Shown: positions 1-7,430, counted from the stretch's first letter. The stretch is DNA of 9,573 nt from CAZADH01 sp964483805 (GCA_964483805.1 CAZADH010000241.1:1-9573), one strand, 5' to 3'. Notes: generated by a model from the letters alone, not told the origin. Numbers and translations: made by a program.

Positions 1-319
1 GACGCTGGCCGAGAAGGGCCTCTTGTCTCTGCGGCAACGGGGCCACGAGGTGGTGCTCGCGCATCTGCTGACGCCCGATGAGCTCCATCCCACCCTCGAT
101 GGCGATCTGGCACTCGTCGATGCCGAAACCGGCGAGACCCTCGAGGTGACGTTGTCGCCCTCCACCCGCGCTTCCTACATGAACGCGCTGCAGCAGTATC
201 TCGACAATGCCGCCGGGTTCTGCCGCCGCCATGGCCTCGGGTACCTGCTATGGGACGGAACCACGGCCATCGATGACATCGTCACCCGCGTGCTGCGCCA
301 ACGCGGGATCCTGCGCTGA
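1..319 (+). CDS. DUF58 domain protein, C-terminal part (5' end outside window)
   Basis: The reading frame is open from the left edge (first whole codon at 2) to TGA at 317-319, giving about 105 residues of a longer protein. It reads like the end of DUF58 proteins: RGHEVVLAHLLTPDELHP, then an acidic Asp-Ala-Glu-Thr-Gly stretch, then TRASYMNALQQYLDN with a final Cys, and the closing LLWDGTTAIDDIVTRVL. In the family this segment follows the DUF58 core and forms the end of a VWA-like fold. DUF58 proteins are usually cytoplasmic partners of MoxR AAA+ ATPases and of membrane VWA proteins; their exact role is unsettled. The next gene begins 2 bases after the stop, which supports one operon and translational coupling. 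A MoxR gene would be expected further upstream, but that is inference. A TTG at 23 is only an internal codon, not a likely start. Confidence 0.82.
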   Translation, partial: TLAEKGLLSLRQRGHEVVLAHLLTPDELHPTLDGDLALVDAETGETLEVTLSPSTRASYMNALQQYLDNAAGFCRRHGLGYLLWDGTTAIDDIVTRVLRQRGILR

Positions 320-321
320 GC

Positions 322-2178
322 ATGGCCTTCCTCGATCTGTCGGCCTTCTCGTTCCTGGCACTGTTGCCGGTCGTAGCCATACTTTATATGCTCAAGCTGC
401 GGCGCACCCGCACCACCGTGCCGTCGTTGCTGCTGTGGTCGCGCATGGTCGAGGATTTCCGCGCCAACACCCCATTTCAACGCCTGCGCAAGAACCTGTT
501 GCTCCTATTACAGCTGCTGGCGCTGCTGTTGGTGATCCTCGCGCTGGCGCAGCCGGTCTGGCGCACGCAGGGCATGGCCGGCAACAAGATCGTGCTCATC
601 GTCGATTCATCGCTATCGATGAAGGCGCGCGACGGCGACGGCGGCAGTCGCTTCGCCGAAGCTCTGCAGAAGGCACAACAGACCGTGGCCAACATGGGCG
701 TTGGCGATGAGATGGCCATTCTCGAGGCCGGTCCGCAGGCCCAGGTGCTGGCCGCCTTCAGCGCCGACACGGCAATCCTCAAGCAGACCCTGGGCCAGTT
801 GGCGGCCAAGGATGGCCCGGGACGACTCAAAGAAGCGATGGTTCTCGCCCTGGCGTTGCTCAAGGGCAAACAGAACAGCCATGTGTTCGTGGCCTCCGAT
901 GGCGGCACCGAGGCCCTGACCGACGTTGCGCTCGGCTCGACCACGATCCACCTGCTCAAAGTCGGGCGCGACAACTTCAACATCGCTCTGACCAGCGCGC
1001 GACTCAAGCGGTCACCGCGCAGCCCGCGCGACTTTCAGTTGTTCGTCGGCATCCACAACCACTCCGACCGCGACCACACCATGCCGCTCACCGTACGACA
1101 CGGCGGGGTCACCATGCGATCCCAGGACGTCACGGTCAAAGCCAACAGCGACGCCATGGTGCTCTACGACGATCTGGCCGACGTCACCGGGCCGGTCGAG
1201 GTCCGCATCGCCCCCAAAGATCTGCTCGCCGAAGACGACGTCACGCTTTGCCTGCCCCCAGCGAGCAACCAGCGCAAGGTTGCGCTCATCGGCACGCCCA
1301 ATCCCTACGTGCGTCTGCCGTTCACCCTGCTGCCCAACGTGCGCCTGGCCGAGTTTCCCACGCCACCCGCGACCCTGACCCCGCTGCTCGATGCCCACTG
1401 GGTCGTCTACAGCGAAACCCAGCCCGATCCGGCCGTGCTCGGCCCCGACCGCCGCATTCTCGCACTGGCGCCCCCGTCGTTGCCCGGATGGTGGGACCGC
1501 GGCGACAGCGCCGGCGACAGCGTGTTCCTGCGGGCCGAGATCCAGCACCCGTTCTTCCAACACCTGCGCCTGCAGCAGGTGCAGGTCTTCGAAAGCCACC
1601 GCTACGCCCTCAAACGGTCCGGAACCACGCTGGCCGAGGGCACGGCCGGACCCTGGCTGCACTGGCTGCCCGCCGGCCCCGAGAGCGGCATCGCACTGTT
1701 GACCTTCCCACCCGCCCGCAGCAACCTGCCACTGTTGCCGGCGTGGCCAATCCTGTTGGCCAACCTGCTGCACGACCATGCCGGTGCCAACGAAAAACTC
1801 GGCTACGTCTGCGGCCAGAACCTCGAGTTTCCGGCCCGCGGGGTCACCGCCGCCGAACTGCTGCGCCCCGACGGCACCGTGACCAAACTCGCCGCCGAAC
1901 AAGACGTCTTTCGCATCACCGATGCCTGGCAGTCCGGACTGTACCGACTCCGCATCGCCGGGCGTCCCGATCAGGTCTTGATCTTCTCGGCCCTGTTGCC
2001 CGGGGAGAGCGACATCAGCCCACGCAAGACCTTGACCACGGCCGAGGGAGACCAGTCCCTGGCCCAGGAAGCGATCACCACCAATCGCGATCTGCATGTA
2101 TTGTTCGTGTTGATCGCGCTGATCGTCGTCTGCATCGAGGGCTGGCTCTTCCACCAGCGTCGCGTGGAGTTCGCCTGA
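322..2178 (+). CDS. BatA-like membrane protein with VWA domain
   Basis: This 618-residue protein has an aerotolerance-regulator (BatA) N-terminus: one hydrophobic segment at about residues 8-25, the loop TVPSLLLWSRMVEDF typical of the family, and a second segment at about 58-77 ending in ALAQPVW. A von Willebrand A domain follows (about 88-215) with a complete metal-site motif DSSLSM (Asp95, Ser97, Ser99) and a further Asp193 in ASDGG. Next come a beta-sandwich-like stretch, then LLAEDD (about 251-256) and a Rossmann-like region from KVALIGTPNPYV. A last membrane helix lies at about 592-610 (VLFVLIALIVVCIEGWLF-like). The VWA domain should face the periplasm. ATG at 322 has no clear Shine-Dalgarno but lies 2 bases after the DUF58 stop, so coupling is likely. 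The next gene starts 1 base after its stop. Function is probably as a structural partner of a MoxR/DUF58 complex; the client is unknown. Confidence 0.85.
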   Translation: MAFLDLSAFSFLALLPVVAILYMLKLRRTRTTVPSLLLWSRMVEDFRANTPFQRLRKNLLLLLQLLALLLVILALAQPVWRTQGMAGNKIVLIVDSSLSMKARDGDGGSRFAEALQKAQQTVANMGVGDEMAILEAGPQAQVLAAFSADTAILKQTLGQLAAKDGPGRLKEAMVLALALLKGKQNSHVFVASDGGTEALTDVALGSTTIHLLKVGRDNFNIALTSARLKRSPRSPRDFQLFVGIHNHSDRDHTMPLTVRHGGVTMRSQDVTVKANSDAMVLYDDLADVTGPVEVRIAPKDLLAEDDVTLCLPPASNQRKVALIGTPNPYVRLPFTLLPNVRLAEFPTPPATLTPLLDAHWVVYSETQPDPAVLGPDRRILALAPPSLPGWWDRGDSAGDSVFLRAEIQHPFFQHLRLQQVQVFESHRYALKRSGTTLAEGTAGPWLHWLPAGPESGIALLTFPPARSNLPLLPAWPILLANLLHDHAGANEKLGYVCGQNLEFPARGVTAAELLRPDGTVTKLAAEQDVFRITDAWQSGLYRLRIAGRPDQVLIFSALLPGESDISPRKTLTTAEGDQSLAQEAITTNRDLHVLFVLIALIVVCIEGWLFHQRRVEFA

Positions 2179-2179
2179 T

Positions 2180-5100
2180 ATGCTGCGCATCTGGCACTGG
2201 TCACTCCTGCTGTTGCCCCTGCTGTATTGGTTCGTTCATCTGGCCCGCAACAGCAAGGCCCCACTGGCCACCGATCGCAGATATATTGCTCTTGTATTGC
2301 GACTTGTCGTCGTTCTTTTGTTGATCGCTGCCCTCGGCCCCTGGCTTTACCGCCTGACCAATTACGATCTGTGCGTCGTCTTCCTGCTCGACCGCTCTCT
2401 CAGCGTGTCGCAAGAGCATCTGCATGTGCAGACCCAACAACTCAAAGACGCGCTGGCCCGCATGGGCCCGGGCGACCGGGCGGCCCTGATCTCGTTTGGT
2501 GAGGCACCGGGCGTCGAATATCCCCCGATGAAAAATCCCTCGCTCGACGACGTCCACGTCCAGGTCGGCCGGTCGGCAACCAACCTCAATCAAGCGCTGC
2601 AAGCGGCATTGGCCATGTTTCCGCCACACACCGCCCGCCGCATCGTGCTGGTGTCCGATGGCAACGAAACCCAGGGGCGGGCCCGCGACATCGTGCCCCT
2701 GCTCAAGCAACGCAAAGTCCAGGTCTATGCCTGCCCGGTCTCGCGCGGCGGCGAACGCGAGGTCTTGCTGCGCGATCTGATTCTGCCGGCCAAGGTCTAT
2801 CAAGATGAGGAGTTCGACGTCGAGATTCCCGTCGAGTCACTGGCCGCCGGCACCGGCACCCTGCGCCTGTATCGCAACCGCGAACTCATCGGTCAACGGG
2901 CGGTCGAGATCAAGCCCGGCAAACAGGTGATCCGCCTCGGGCAGAAACTCACCGACAAGGGTTTCTTCGGCTACGAAGCCCACATTCAATGCGGCGCCGA
3001 CACGCTGTATGAGAACAACGTCGCCCGGGGGTTCACCCTCGTCGAGGGGCAACCCAAGGTCCTGCTCGTCGAAGAGACGCCATCGATGCTCGCCCACGTC
3101 TTCGAACACCACGGCATCAAGTATGACCGTATCCCGCCGCACTCCGTGCCTGGCAACATGGGCGAGATGCTCCGCTATGTGGCCGTCGTCTTCAACAACG
3201 TTCCGGGCACCCTGCTGTCGCAAGACCAGATGAACCTCGTGCTGGCCTACGTGCGCGACTTCGGCGGCGGCTTCATGATGACCGGCGGCCCGAGCAGTTT
3301 TGGCGCCGGCGGCTATCTGAAGACCCCGGTCGAGGAAGCACTGCCCGTCACCATGGACATCAAGGCCCGCATGAAGATGCCGCCTCTGGCCATCTGTGCC
3401 GTCGTCGACAAATCTGGGTCAATGGGCGGCACCGTCGAGGGCGGCAAGAACCTGACCAAACTCGACCTGGCCAAGGAAGCCTGTATTGAAACTGTAAAGA
3501 TGTTGTATGAGAAAGACATGTTCGGCGTCGTCGGTTTCGACGACCAGGGCGAGTGGGTGCAACCGCTCGTCCCGGTGCAAAACAAACTGGCGATGATCGA
3601 CCAGATCGGCATGCTCCGCGAAGGCGGCGGCACCTTCCTGTTGCCGGGCATGACCCTCGCCTACGACGCCCTCAACAAGATCACCGCCTCGAGCAAGCAC
3701 TGCATCATCATGTCCGACGGTCTGACCTCCCCTGGCGCCCATGAGGCGACGGCGAAGAAGATGTCGGCCGACGGCATTACCATCTCTTGTATTGCTCTCG
3801 GCCGCGACGCCGACATGCCGTTCATGCAGAACCTGGCCAAGATCGGCAACGGACGATTCTACTTCACCGAAGATGCCAACGCCCTGCCGCGGATCTTCCT
3901 GCAGGAGGCCCTGATGGCGACCAAAAAGGTCGTCAACGAGGAGACCTTCACCCCCAAACTGGTCGAGATCGGCGCCATTCTGCGCGGGGTGCCGCTCACC
4001 GCCGTGCCGCAACTGCATGGGTTCGTCGAAACCACCGACAAAGACCGGGCCACCGTGCATCTGGTCAATCCCGAGGGATCCCCCGTTCTCGCTTCGTGGC
4101 GCAAGGGCGTCGGCAAATCGGTGGCCTTCACCACCGACGTTTACGGCAAATGGACCAAAGACTGGGCGGGGTGGGAGGGCATGAGCCAGATCCTCGGTCA
4201 GGCCACCCGCTTCCTGCTCACCGACACCCTGACACACCGGCTGGTGGCCTCGATGCAACGCGACGGCTCCCGCATCAAGCTGCGCGTCGAGTCATTCGAT
4301 GCCAAAGGAGATCTGGTCAATCTCGCCGACACGCGCTTCTCGGCGGCACTGCCCAACGGCAAGGCGTTGAGCGATCAGCCGATGCAACAGGTCGGCCCCG
4401 GAGAGTACGAGGCCGTCATCAACGCCGATCAAGACGGTGCGTATTTCTTTCATATTACACAGCAGAACGACAAGCACGAAGTCACCGCCCACACCAACAC
4501 CGGCATGGCCATCTCCTATTCGCCCGAATACAGCGAACTCGCGCCGAACAGCACCCTGCTCGAGGAAATCGCCAGCGACACCGGTGGTCGCATCATCGCC
4601 TCGGCCAAGGACGCCGGCACCGTGTTCTCGCACGACCGTCTCGACACCTACGACGAGCTGCCAATCTGGCCCTGGTTGTTGCAGGCCGCCGCCATCTTCT
4701 TCGTTCTCGACATCGCCGTGCGTCGTGTGGCTGTCGGCCGCGAAGACGTGCAGCGCTTCTGGCGCTGGTTGCGGCCGCCCCAAACCAGCGCCGACACCGC
4801 CGCCGAGGCGTCCGGACTCGGCCACCTCCTCAAAGTGAAGATCCCCCGCAACGCGCCCGCCACCCCGGGTTCCCCGGCCGGCGCGCGACCCGCCTCCACC
4901 CCGGGTGCGACCGGTCCCGGGGCCAGGAACGGCGACGCTGCGGCACCGGCAGCCGACCCGGCAATGGCGGCCAACCCGCCCGCCGCCGCCAGTGATGGCG
5001 GTTCTTCGCTGCGCGGTTTGAAAGACCGCATTCGCGCCGGCGGCCCCGGCCCATCGACGTCACCCGTCACCGGCCCCGCCAAACCCACGACCCAACCCGC

Positions 5101-5236
5101 GGCCGCACCGGCCAAACCGGCGGCCGCACCCGCAACCCCGGCGCCGAAGGCCAAACCGCCGGCAGCCCCCTCACCCGACACCGGTGGCGACACGACCTCG
5201 CGCCTGCTCGCCGCCAAGAAACGCACGAAAAAATGA
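2180..5236 (+). CDS. Large membrane protein: two VWA domains and GATase1-like domain
   Basis: This 1018-residue protein has two N-terminal membrane segments (about residues 5-22 and 35-57). A first VWA domain (about 63-195) carries DRSLS (Asp71, Ser73, Ser75), Thr134 and Asp160. A beta-sandwich region (200-288) leads into a class I glutamine-amidotransferase-like domain starting at KVLLVEE (293), with GGGFMMTGGPSSFGAGG near 362-378. A second VWA domain with DKSGSM (Asp410, Ser412, Ser414), Thr485 and Asp513 is inserted there. The fold resumes at about 585-680 (GKSVAFTTDVYGKW). The amidotransferase-like part lacks a nucleophile Cys in its elbow, so catalysis is unlikely. A final membrane helix (about 829-848) is followed by a 165-residue Pro/Ala/Lys-rich tail, probably cytoplasmic. 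ATG at 2180 has GGAG at 2166-2169 upstream. The architecture is known beside MoxR-DUF58 clusters; biochemical function is not established. Confidence 0.85.
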   Translation: MLRIWHWSLLLLPLLYWFVHLARNSKAPLATDRRYIALVLRLVVVLLLIAALGPWLYRLTNYDLCVVFLLDRSLSVSQEHLHVQTQQLKDALARMGPGDRAALISFGEAPGVEYPPMKNPSLDDVHVQVGRSATNLNQALQAALAMFPPHTARRIVLVSDGNETQGRARDIVPLLKQRKVQVYACPVSRGGEREVLLRDLILPAKVYQDEEFDVEIPVESLAAGTGTLRLYRNRELIGQRAVEIKPGKQVIRLGQKLTDKGFFGYEAHIQCGADTLYENNVARGFTLVEGQPKVLLVEETPSMLAHVFEHHGIKYDRIPPHSVPGNMGEMLRYVAVVFNNVPGTLLSQDQMNLVLAYVRDFGGGFMMTGGPSSFGAGGYLKTPVEEALPVTMDIKARMKMPPLAICAVVDKSGSMGGTVEGGKNLTKLDLAKEACIETVKMLYEKDMFGVVGFDDQGEWVQPLVPVQNKLAMIDQIGMLREGGGTFLLPGMTLAYDALNKITASSKHCIIMSDGLTSPGAHEATAKKMSADGITISCIALGRDADMPFMQNLAKIGNGRFYFTEDANALPRIFLQEALMATKKVVNEETFTPKLVEIGAILRGVPLTAVPQLHGFVETTDKDRATVHLVNPEGSPVLASWRKGVGKSVAFTTDVYGKWTKDWAGWEGMSQILGQATRFLLTDTLTHRLVASMQRDGSRIKLRVESFDAKGDLVNLADTRFSAALPNGKALSDQPMQQVGPGEYEAVINADQDGAYFFHITQQNDKHEVTAHTNTGMAISYSPEYSELAPNSTLLEEIASDTGGRIIASAKDAGTVFSHDRLDTYDELPIWPWLLQAAAIFFVLDIAVRRVAVGREDVQRFWRWLRPPQTSADTAAEASGLGHLLKVKIPRNAPATPGSPAGARPASTPGATGPGARNGDAAAPAADPAMAANPPAAASDGGSSLRGLKDRIRAGGPGPSTSPVTGPAKPTTQPAAAPAKPAAAPATPAPKAKPPAAPSPDTGGDTTSRLLAAKKRTKK

Positions 5237-5270
5237 CGGGGATTGGCGTATCGCCACCCATCCCCTGATC

Positions 5271-5275
5271 GGAGG
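5271..5275 (+). promoter_or_regulatory. Shine-Dalgarno GGAGG deciding the moaB start
   Basis: GGAGG lies 9 bases before ATG 5285. It makes this ATG preferable to an in-frame TTG at 5243, which would add 14 residues of unconserved sequence (MAYRHPSPDRRPNP-like) and lies only 6 bases after the preceding stop. Confidence 0.75.
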
Positions 5276-5284
5276 CCAAACCCC

Positions 5285-5785
5285 ATGTCGCACACCGAAC
5301 ACCACGCCGAAGCCCCCGCCCGTTTGACATTGGGCGTATTGACATTGTCTGACACCCGCAACGAATCGACCGACGAATCCGGCCGCCTGCTGCGTGAGCG
5401 TCTCACCGCCGCCGGCCACGCGATCACCCAGTATGCCGTCATTCGCGAGGACCCCACCGAAATGCGCACGCGCCTGACCGAGTGGTTGGCGCTGCCCCTC
5501 GATGCCATCGTCACCAACGGCGGCACCGGCCTCACCGCCCGCGACGGCACCATCGAGGTGGCCCGCAGCCTGCTCGACAAAGAACTGCCCGGGTTCGGCG
5601 AACTGTTCCGCCTGCTCTCGTTTCACCAGATCGGCCCCGCGGCCATGCTCAGCCGCGCCACCGCCGGCCTGGCCCGCGGCAAGATCCTCGTCTGTCTGCC
5701 CGGCTCGCGCGGCGCCGTCGGCCTCGCGCTCGAACGGATATTGATTCCCGAGCTGGCCCACATGGTCCGCGAAGCCCGCCGCTAA
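5285..5785 (+). CDS. moaB: MoaB/Mog family molybdenum cofactor biosynthesis protein
   Basis: This 166-residue protein is close to the usual length of MoaB (about 170). Family marks are LSDTR (residues 21-25), a nearby acidic Asp30-Glu31, the substrate-loop motif TNGGTGLTARDGTIE (77-91, with Asp87 in the place of the family's key Asp), the helix region FHQIGPAAMLSRATAG, and LPGSRGAVGLAL near 128-139. In this family Mog and active MoaB homologues adenylylate molybdopterin before molybdate insertion; the E. coli MoaB itself is thought inactive, so activity here must be inferred from the complete motif set. The protein should be cytoplasmic and trimeric or hexameric. It follows the double-VWA gene after 48 bases on the same strand and ends at the convergent terminator, so it may share that transcript. 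MoxR-VWA proteins are known in places to assist metalloenzyme maturation, which would make the link meaningful, but nothing here proves it. Confidence 0.9.
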   Translation: MSHTEHHAEAPARLTLGVLTLSDTRNESTDESGRLLRERLTAAGHAITQYAVIREDPTEMRTRLTEWLALPLDAIVTNGGTGLTARDGTIEVARSLLDKELPGFGELFRLLSFHQIGPAAMLSRATAGLARGKILVCLPGSRGAVGLALERILIPELAHMVREARR

Positions 5786-5788
5786 ACC

Positions 5789-5823
5789 CAACAACCCCGC
5801 GTCGCCAGGACGCGGGGTTGTTG
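5789..5823. terminator. Convergent (bidirectional) hairpin terminator
   Basis: The arms 5789-5803 and 5809-5823 are perfectly complementary over 15 bp (core CCCCGCGTC / GACGCGGGG), with a 5-base loop GCCAG. It begins 3 bases after the moaB stop codon and ends 22 bases from the stop of the opposing gene. The outer arm is AT-rich (CAACAA / TTGTTG), so each transcript ends in a short U/G-rich run rather than a classical U tract. Position between convergent genes strongly supports termination of both. Confidence 0.85.
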
Positions 5824-5845
5824 CAATACAACAGCAATATCTGAC

Positions 5846-6349
5846 TCAGTTGAGTCGTTGGCTCTCGATCACTTCGACAACCGCCGACATCTTCACGCCG
5901 GTACCGAAACCATGAAGCTTGTCGCCCTCGATCGGCCACACACCCTGCAAGTCATTGACCAGCGCCAGCTTGTCGGGGCCAGCCTTCTTCAAGAACAGCA
6001 ACACCTGCTTGCCGGCCTTGGGAAACTCGACCTGGTCTTCGAGCGATCCGACTTCACCGTAAGCGCCCCGCTGCTGCGTCAGCACCACCAGGGGTTGTGC
6101 CGCCGCCCAGTCGCCTTTCAACGTCTTGTCGAGCTTCAGCACGTTCTTCATCGTGCTGATCTGCTCGCGATCGACGCTGGCCTGGCTGATCGATTCAACC
6201 GTCGCCACCACGACGAGATCCGCCTGCCGCACCAGATCGGGCAACGGCAGGGCCTTGATCATCGCCACGGCCGCCACGGTCGCCAAGACCATGAAGGACA
6301 CGACGCCAACGGAAACCTTGAGACTTCGCGTCATTGTTGCCGTATTCAT
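5846..6349 (-). CDS. Small exported protein of unknown function
   Basis: This 167-residue protein starts with a basic, hydrophobic segment (MTRSLKVSVGVVSFMVLATVAAVAMIKA, about residues 6-33 described here in part) that could be a signal peptide or a membrane anchor. The remainder shows LVRQADLVVVATVESI (about 39-54), a pattern seen at the start of many exported bacterial proteins of unknown role, then FPKAGKQVLLFLKK, then a sequence ending in LQGVWPIEGDKLHGFG. The set suggests a small beta-rich domain; no catalytic motif is visible. I do not recognise a named family. Its start lies 2 bases after the stop of the HEMTH peptidase-like gene, so the two are very probably co-translated and act in the same compartment. 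ATG at 6349 lacks a strong Shine-Dalgarno; a second ATG at 6334 would remove 5 residues and still keep the signal segment. The gene ends just before the shared terminator. Confidence 0.75.
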   Translation of the reverse strand: MNTATMTRSLKVSVGVVSFMVLATVAAVAMIKALPLPDLVRQADLVVVATVESISQASVDREQISTMKNVLKLDKTLKGDWAAAQPLVVLTQQRGAYGEVGSLEDQVEFPKAGKQVLLFLKKAGPDKLALVNDLQGVWPIEGDKLHGFGTGVKMSAVVEVIESQRLN

Positions 6350-6351
6350 GG

Positions 6352-7362
6352 TCAGTACTCAGCACCACCCATGACGTTGTTCTTGATCCATTCGTACCGG
6401 TCGGGGTGGCTCTGCTTCATGCGCGAACCCGCCTGGAAATAGGTGCGCACGCTCTCGGCCATGTCCTCGGCCGGCTGGGTGTTGCCGTAACCGCTCACCG
6501 ACGGCGGATTCGGCCGACCACTGCGCCACCACTGGGCCTGCCACTGCCGCGACAGAGAGGGGTTGTTCGCCTGCCAGCAGTGGGTCATCTCATGCACCAG
6601 CGTGCCCTGGAAAGTGCCTTCGTAACAAGAACTGTCGAGCATGTGCACGGTCGGAATGCCCATCGCCACGTAACCGAGAACCGACGGGCTGCGGAACACG
6701 CCATCGCGTTGGATCGTCTTGGTGTTGCCATAGAAGCAGGCCGGCAGCTTCTTCAGAACATCGCGGGCCGCGGCCAGTTGCTTCTCGCTCCAACCGCGCG
6801 CTGAATCACCGTTTGCACAGTTGATGCCGAACTTGTCGCGAATCTCGGCACGAATACCCTCGATGCCCGTCGCGGAACCGGCGGATGTGCCGGTATTGGT
6901 CGCCGGCGGTGTCACCGGCCCAGTCGGGGTCGGATAGTTCGTCGTCGGGGGCGTCGGCGTCGTCGGCACCGGGGTCGGTTTGGTTGTCGGCACACCGCAC
7001 GGAATGCGAATGATCACCGCACCACGACCACACCCGAACGCACCCAGAATCGCCTGGATGATCCGCTGAATCAGCGCCTGAAATTGATCGGCGCTGATCG
7101 CATACTGCACCTTGCCCGTACCCACCGCAGCATTCTGTTCCTGCACCGGGGCCTGCGGCTCCGGGTTCGCCGGCGGCACGGCCGTGACTGGCGCCGGCTT
7201 GTCGTNNNNNNNNNNGTCCGACAGCGCCGACTGCGCATCATCACCGGCACCCTGGATCGTGTCATAGAAGCTGCCTGCAGCAATCAACGGCCCGCAGGTG
7301 AGGGCGAATCCCAGGACCCACACCAGGGTGACTTTCAGCCACCAGTTTCTCATTCGCAGCAT
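6352..7362 (-). CDS. Secreted HExxH zinc-peptidase-like protein (contains assembly gap)
   Basis: Taking ATG 7362 as the start gives 336 residues with four unknown. AAGGAGG lies 8 bases upstream and decides this start over an in-frame ATG at 7449 that precedes the promoter. A signal peptide (about residues 1-30) is followed by an Asp/Ala-rich stretch holding the gap, a Pro-rich part, a short helix-rich segment (92-110), a Pro/Thr linker (about 121-165) and a C-terminal domain. That domain carries HEMTH (257-261) and, about 38 residues later, QPAEDMAES, whose Glu299 or Glu303 could be the third zinc ligand as in gluzincins. Cys at 111, 122, 192, 209, 246 and 262 could form disulfides outside the cytoplasm. 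I cannot place it in a named peptidase family; substrate is unknown. It may be a surface or secreted protease, or a wall-binding protein with a retained metal site. The small exported gene downstream is coupled to it. Confidence 0.8.
   Translation of the reverse strand: MLRMRNWWLKVTLVWVLGFALTCGPLIAAGSFYDTIQGAGDDAQSALSDXXXXDKPAPVTAVPPANPEPQAPVQEQNAAVGTGKVQYAISADQFQALIQRIIQAILGAFGCGRGAVIIRIPCGVPTTKPTPVPTTPTPPTTNYPTPTGPVTPPATNTGTSAGSATGIEGIRAEIRDKFGINCANGDSARGWSEKQLAAARDVLKKLPACFYGNTKTIQRDGVFRSPSVLGYVAMGIPTVHMLDSSCYEGTFQGTLVHEMTHCWQANNPSLSRQWQAQWWRSGRPNPPSVSGYGNTQPAEDMAESVRTYFQAGSRMKQSHPDRYEWIKNNVMGGAEY
7206..7215. other. Assembly gap (10 N) inside the HEMTH gene
   Basis: Ten unresolved bases fall in the low-complexity region just after the signal peptide. 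The signal-peptide frame and the peptidase frame happen to agree across exactly 10 bases. The true length is unknown if the run is a fixed-size placeholder. Confidence 0.98.
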
Positions 7363-7370
7363 CGTCGTGC

Positions 7371-7377
7371 CCTCCTT
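7371..7377 (-). promoter_or_regulatory. Strong Shine-Dalgarno for the HEMTH gene
   Basis: The minus strand reads AAGGAGG, 8 bases before ATG 7362. It is the clearest ribosome site in the window and fixes the start of the peptidase-like gene. Confidence 0.85.
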
Positions 7378-7401
7378 GCCGTGAAGTCGCGTTCTCTGTC
7401 T

Positions 7402-7430
7402 ATTATACCCCATGCCTGTCGAGAGGTTTG
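7402..7430 (-). promoter_or_regulatory. Probable sigma70-type promoter of the HEMTH operon
   Basis: The minus strand has a perfect TATAAT -10 box at 7407-7402. At 17 bases spacing the -35 region reads CAAACC, a poor match, so an activator or another sigma context is possible. A start near 7395 would leave a leader of about 33 bases before ATG 7362. The box is in the 97-base gap after the prepilin genes and shows that the peptidase unit need not depend on read-through from them. Confidence 0.55.

Noticed and set aside
1012..2190. Long minus-strand open frame of 392 codons opposite the BatA/VWA gene
   Set aside because: It is antisense to a clear VWA protein, is Gly/Gln/Val-rich without motifs, and is explained by the GC-rich codon pattern of the real gene.
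3029..3046. GFTLVE hexapeptide in the double-VWA protein (residues 284-289), identical to a prepilin site
   Set aside because: It lies in the middle of a soluble region, is followed by GQPKVLLVEE and not a hydrophobic helix, so it is a coincidence.
3787..4995. 402-codon frame inside the double-VWA gene
   Set aside because: Arg/His/Pro-rich shifted reading of the true gene, with no domain and no start signal.
5324..5347. Two TTGACATTG repeats resembling -35 boxes inside moaB
   Set aside because: They encode the repeated Leu-Thr-Leu of the first beta strand; no -10 box at suitable distance and no gene start follows.
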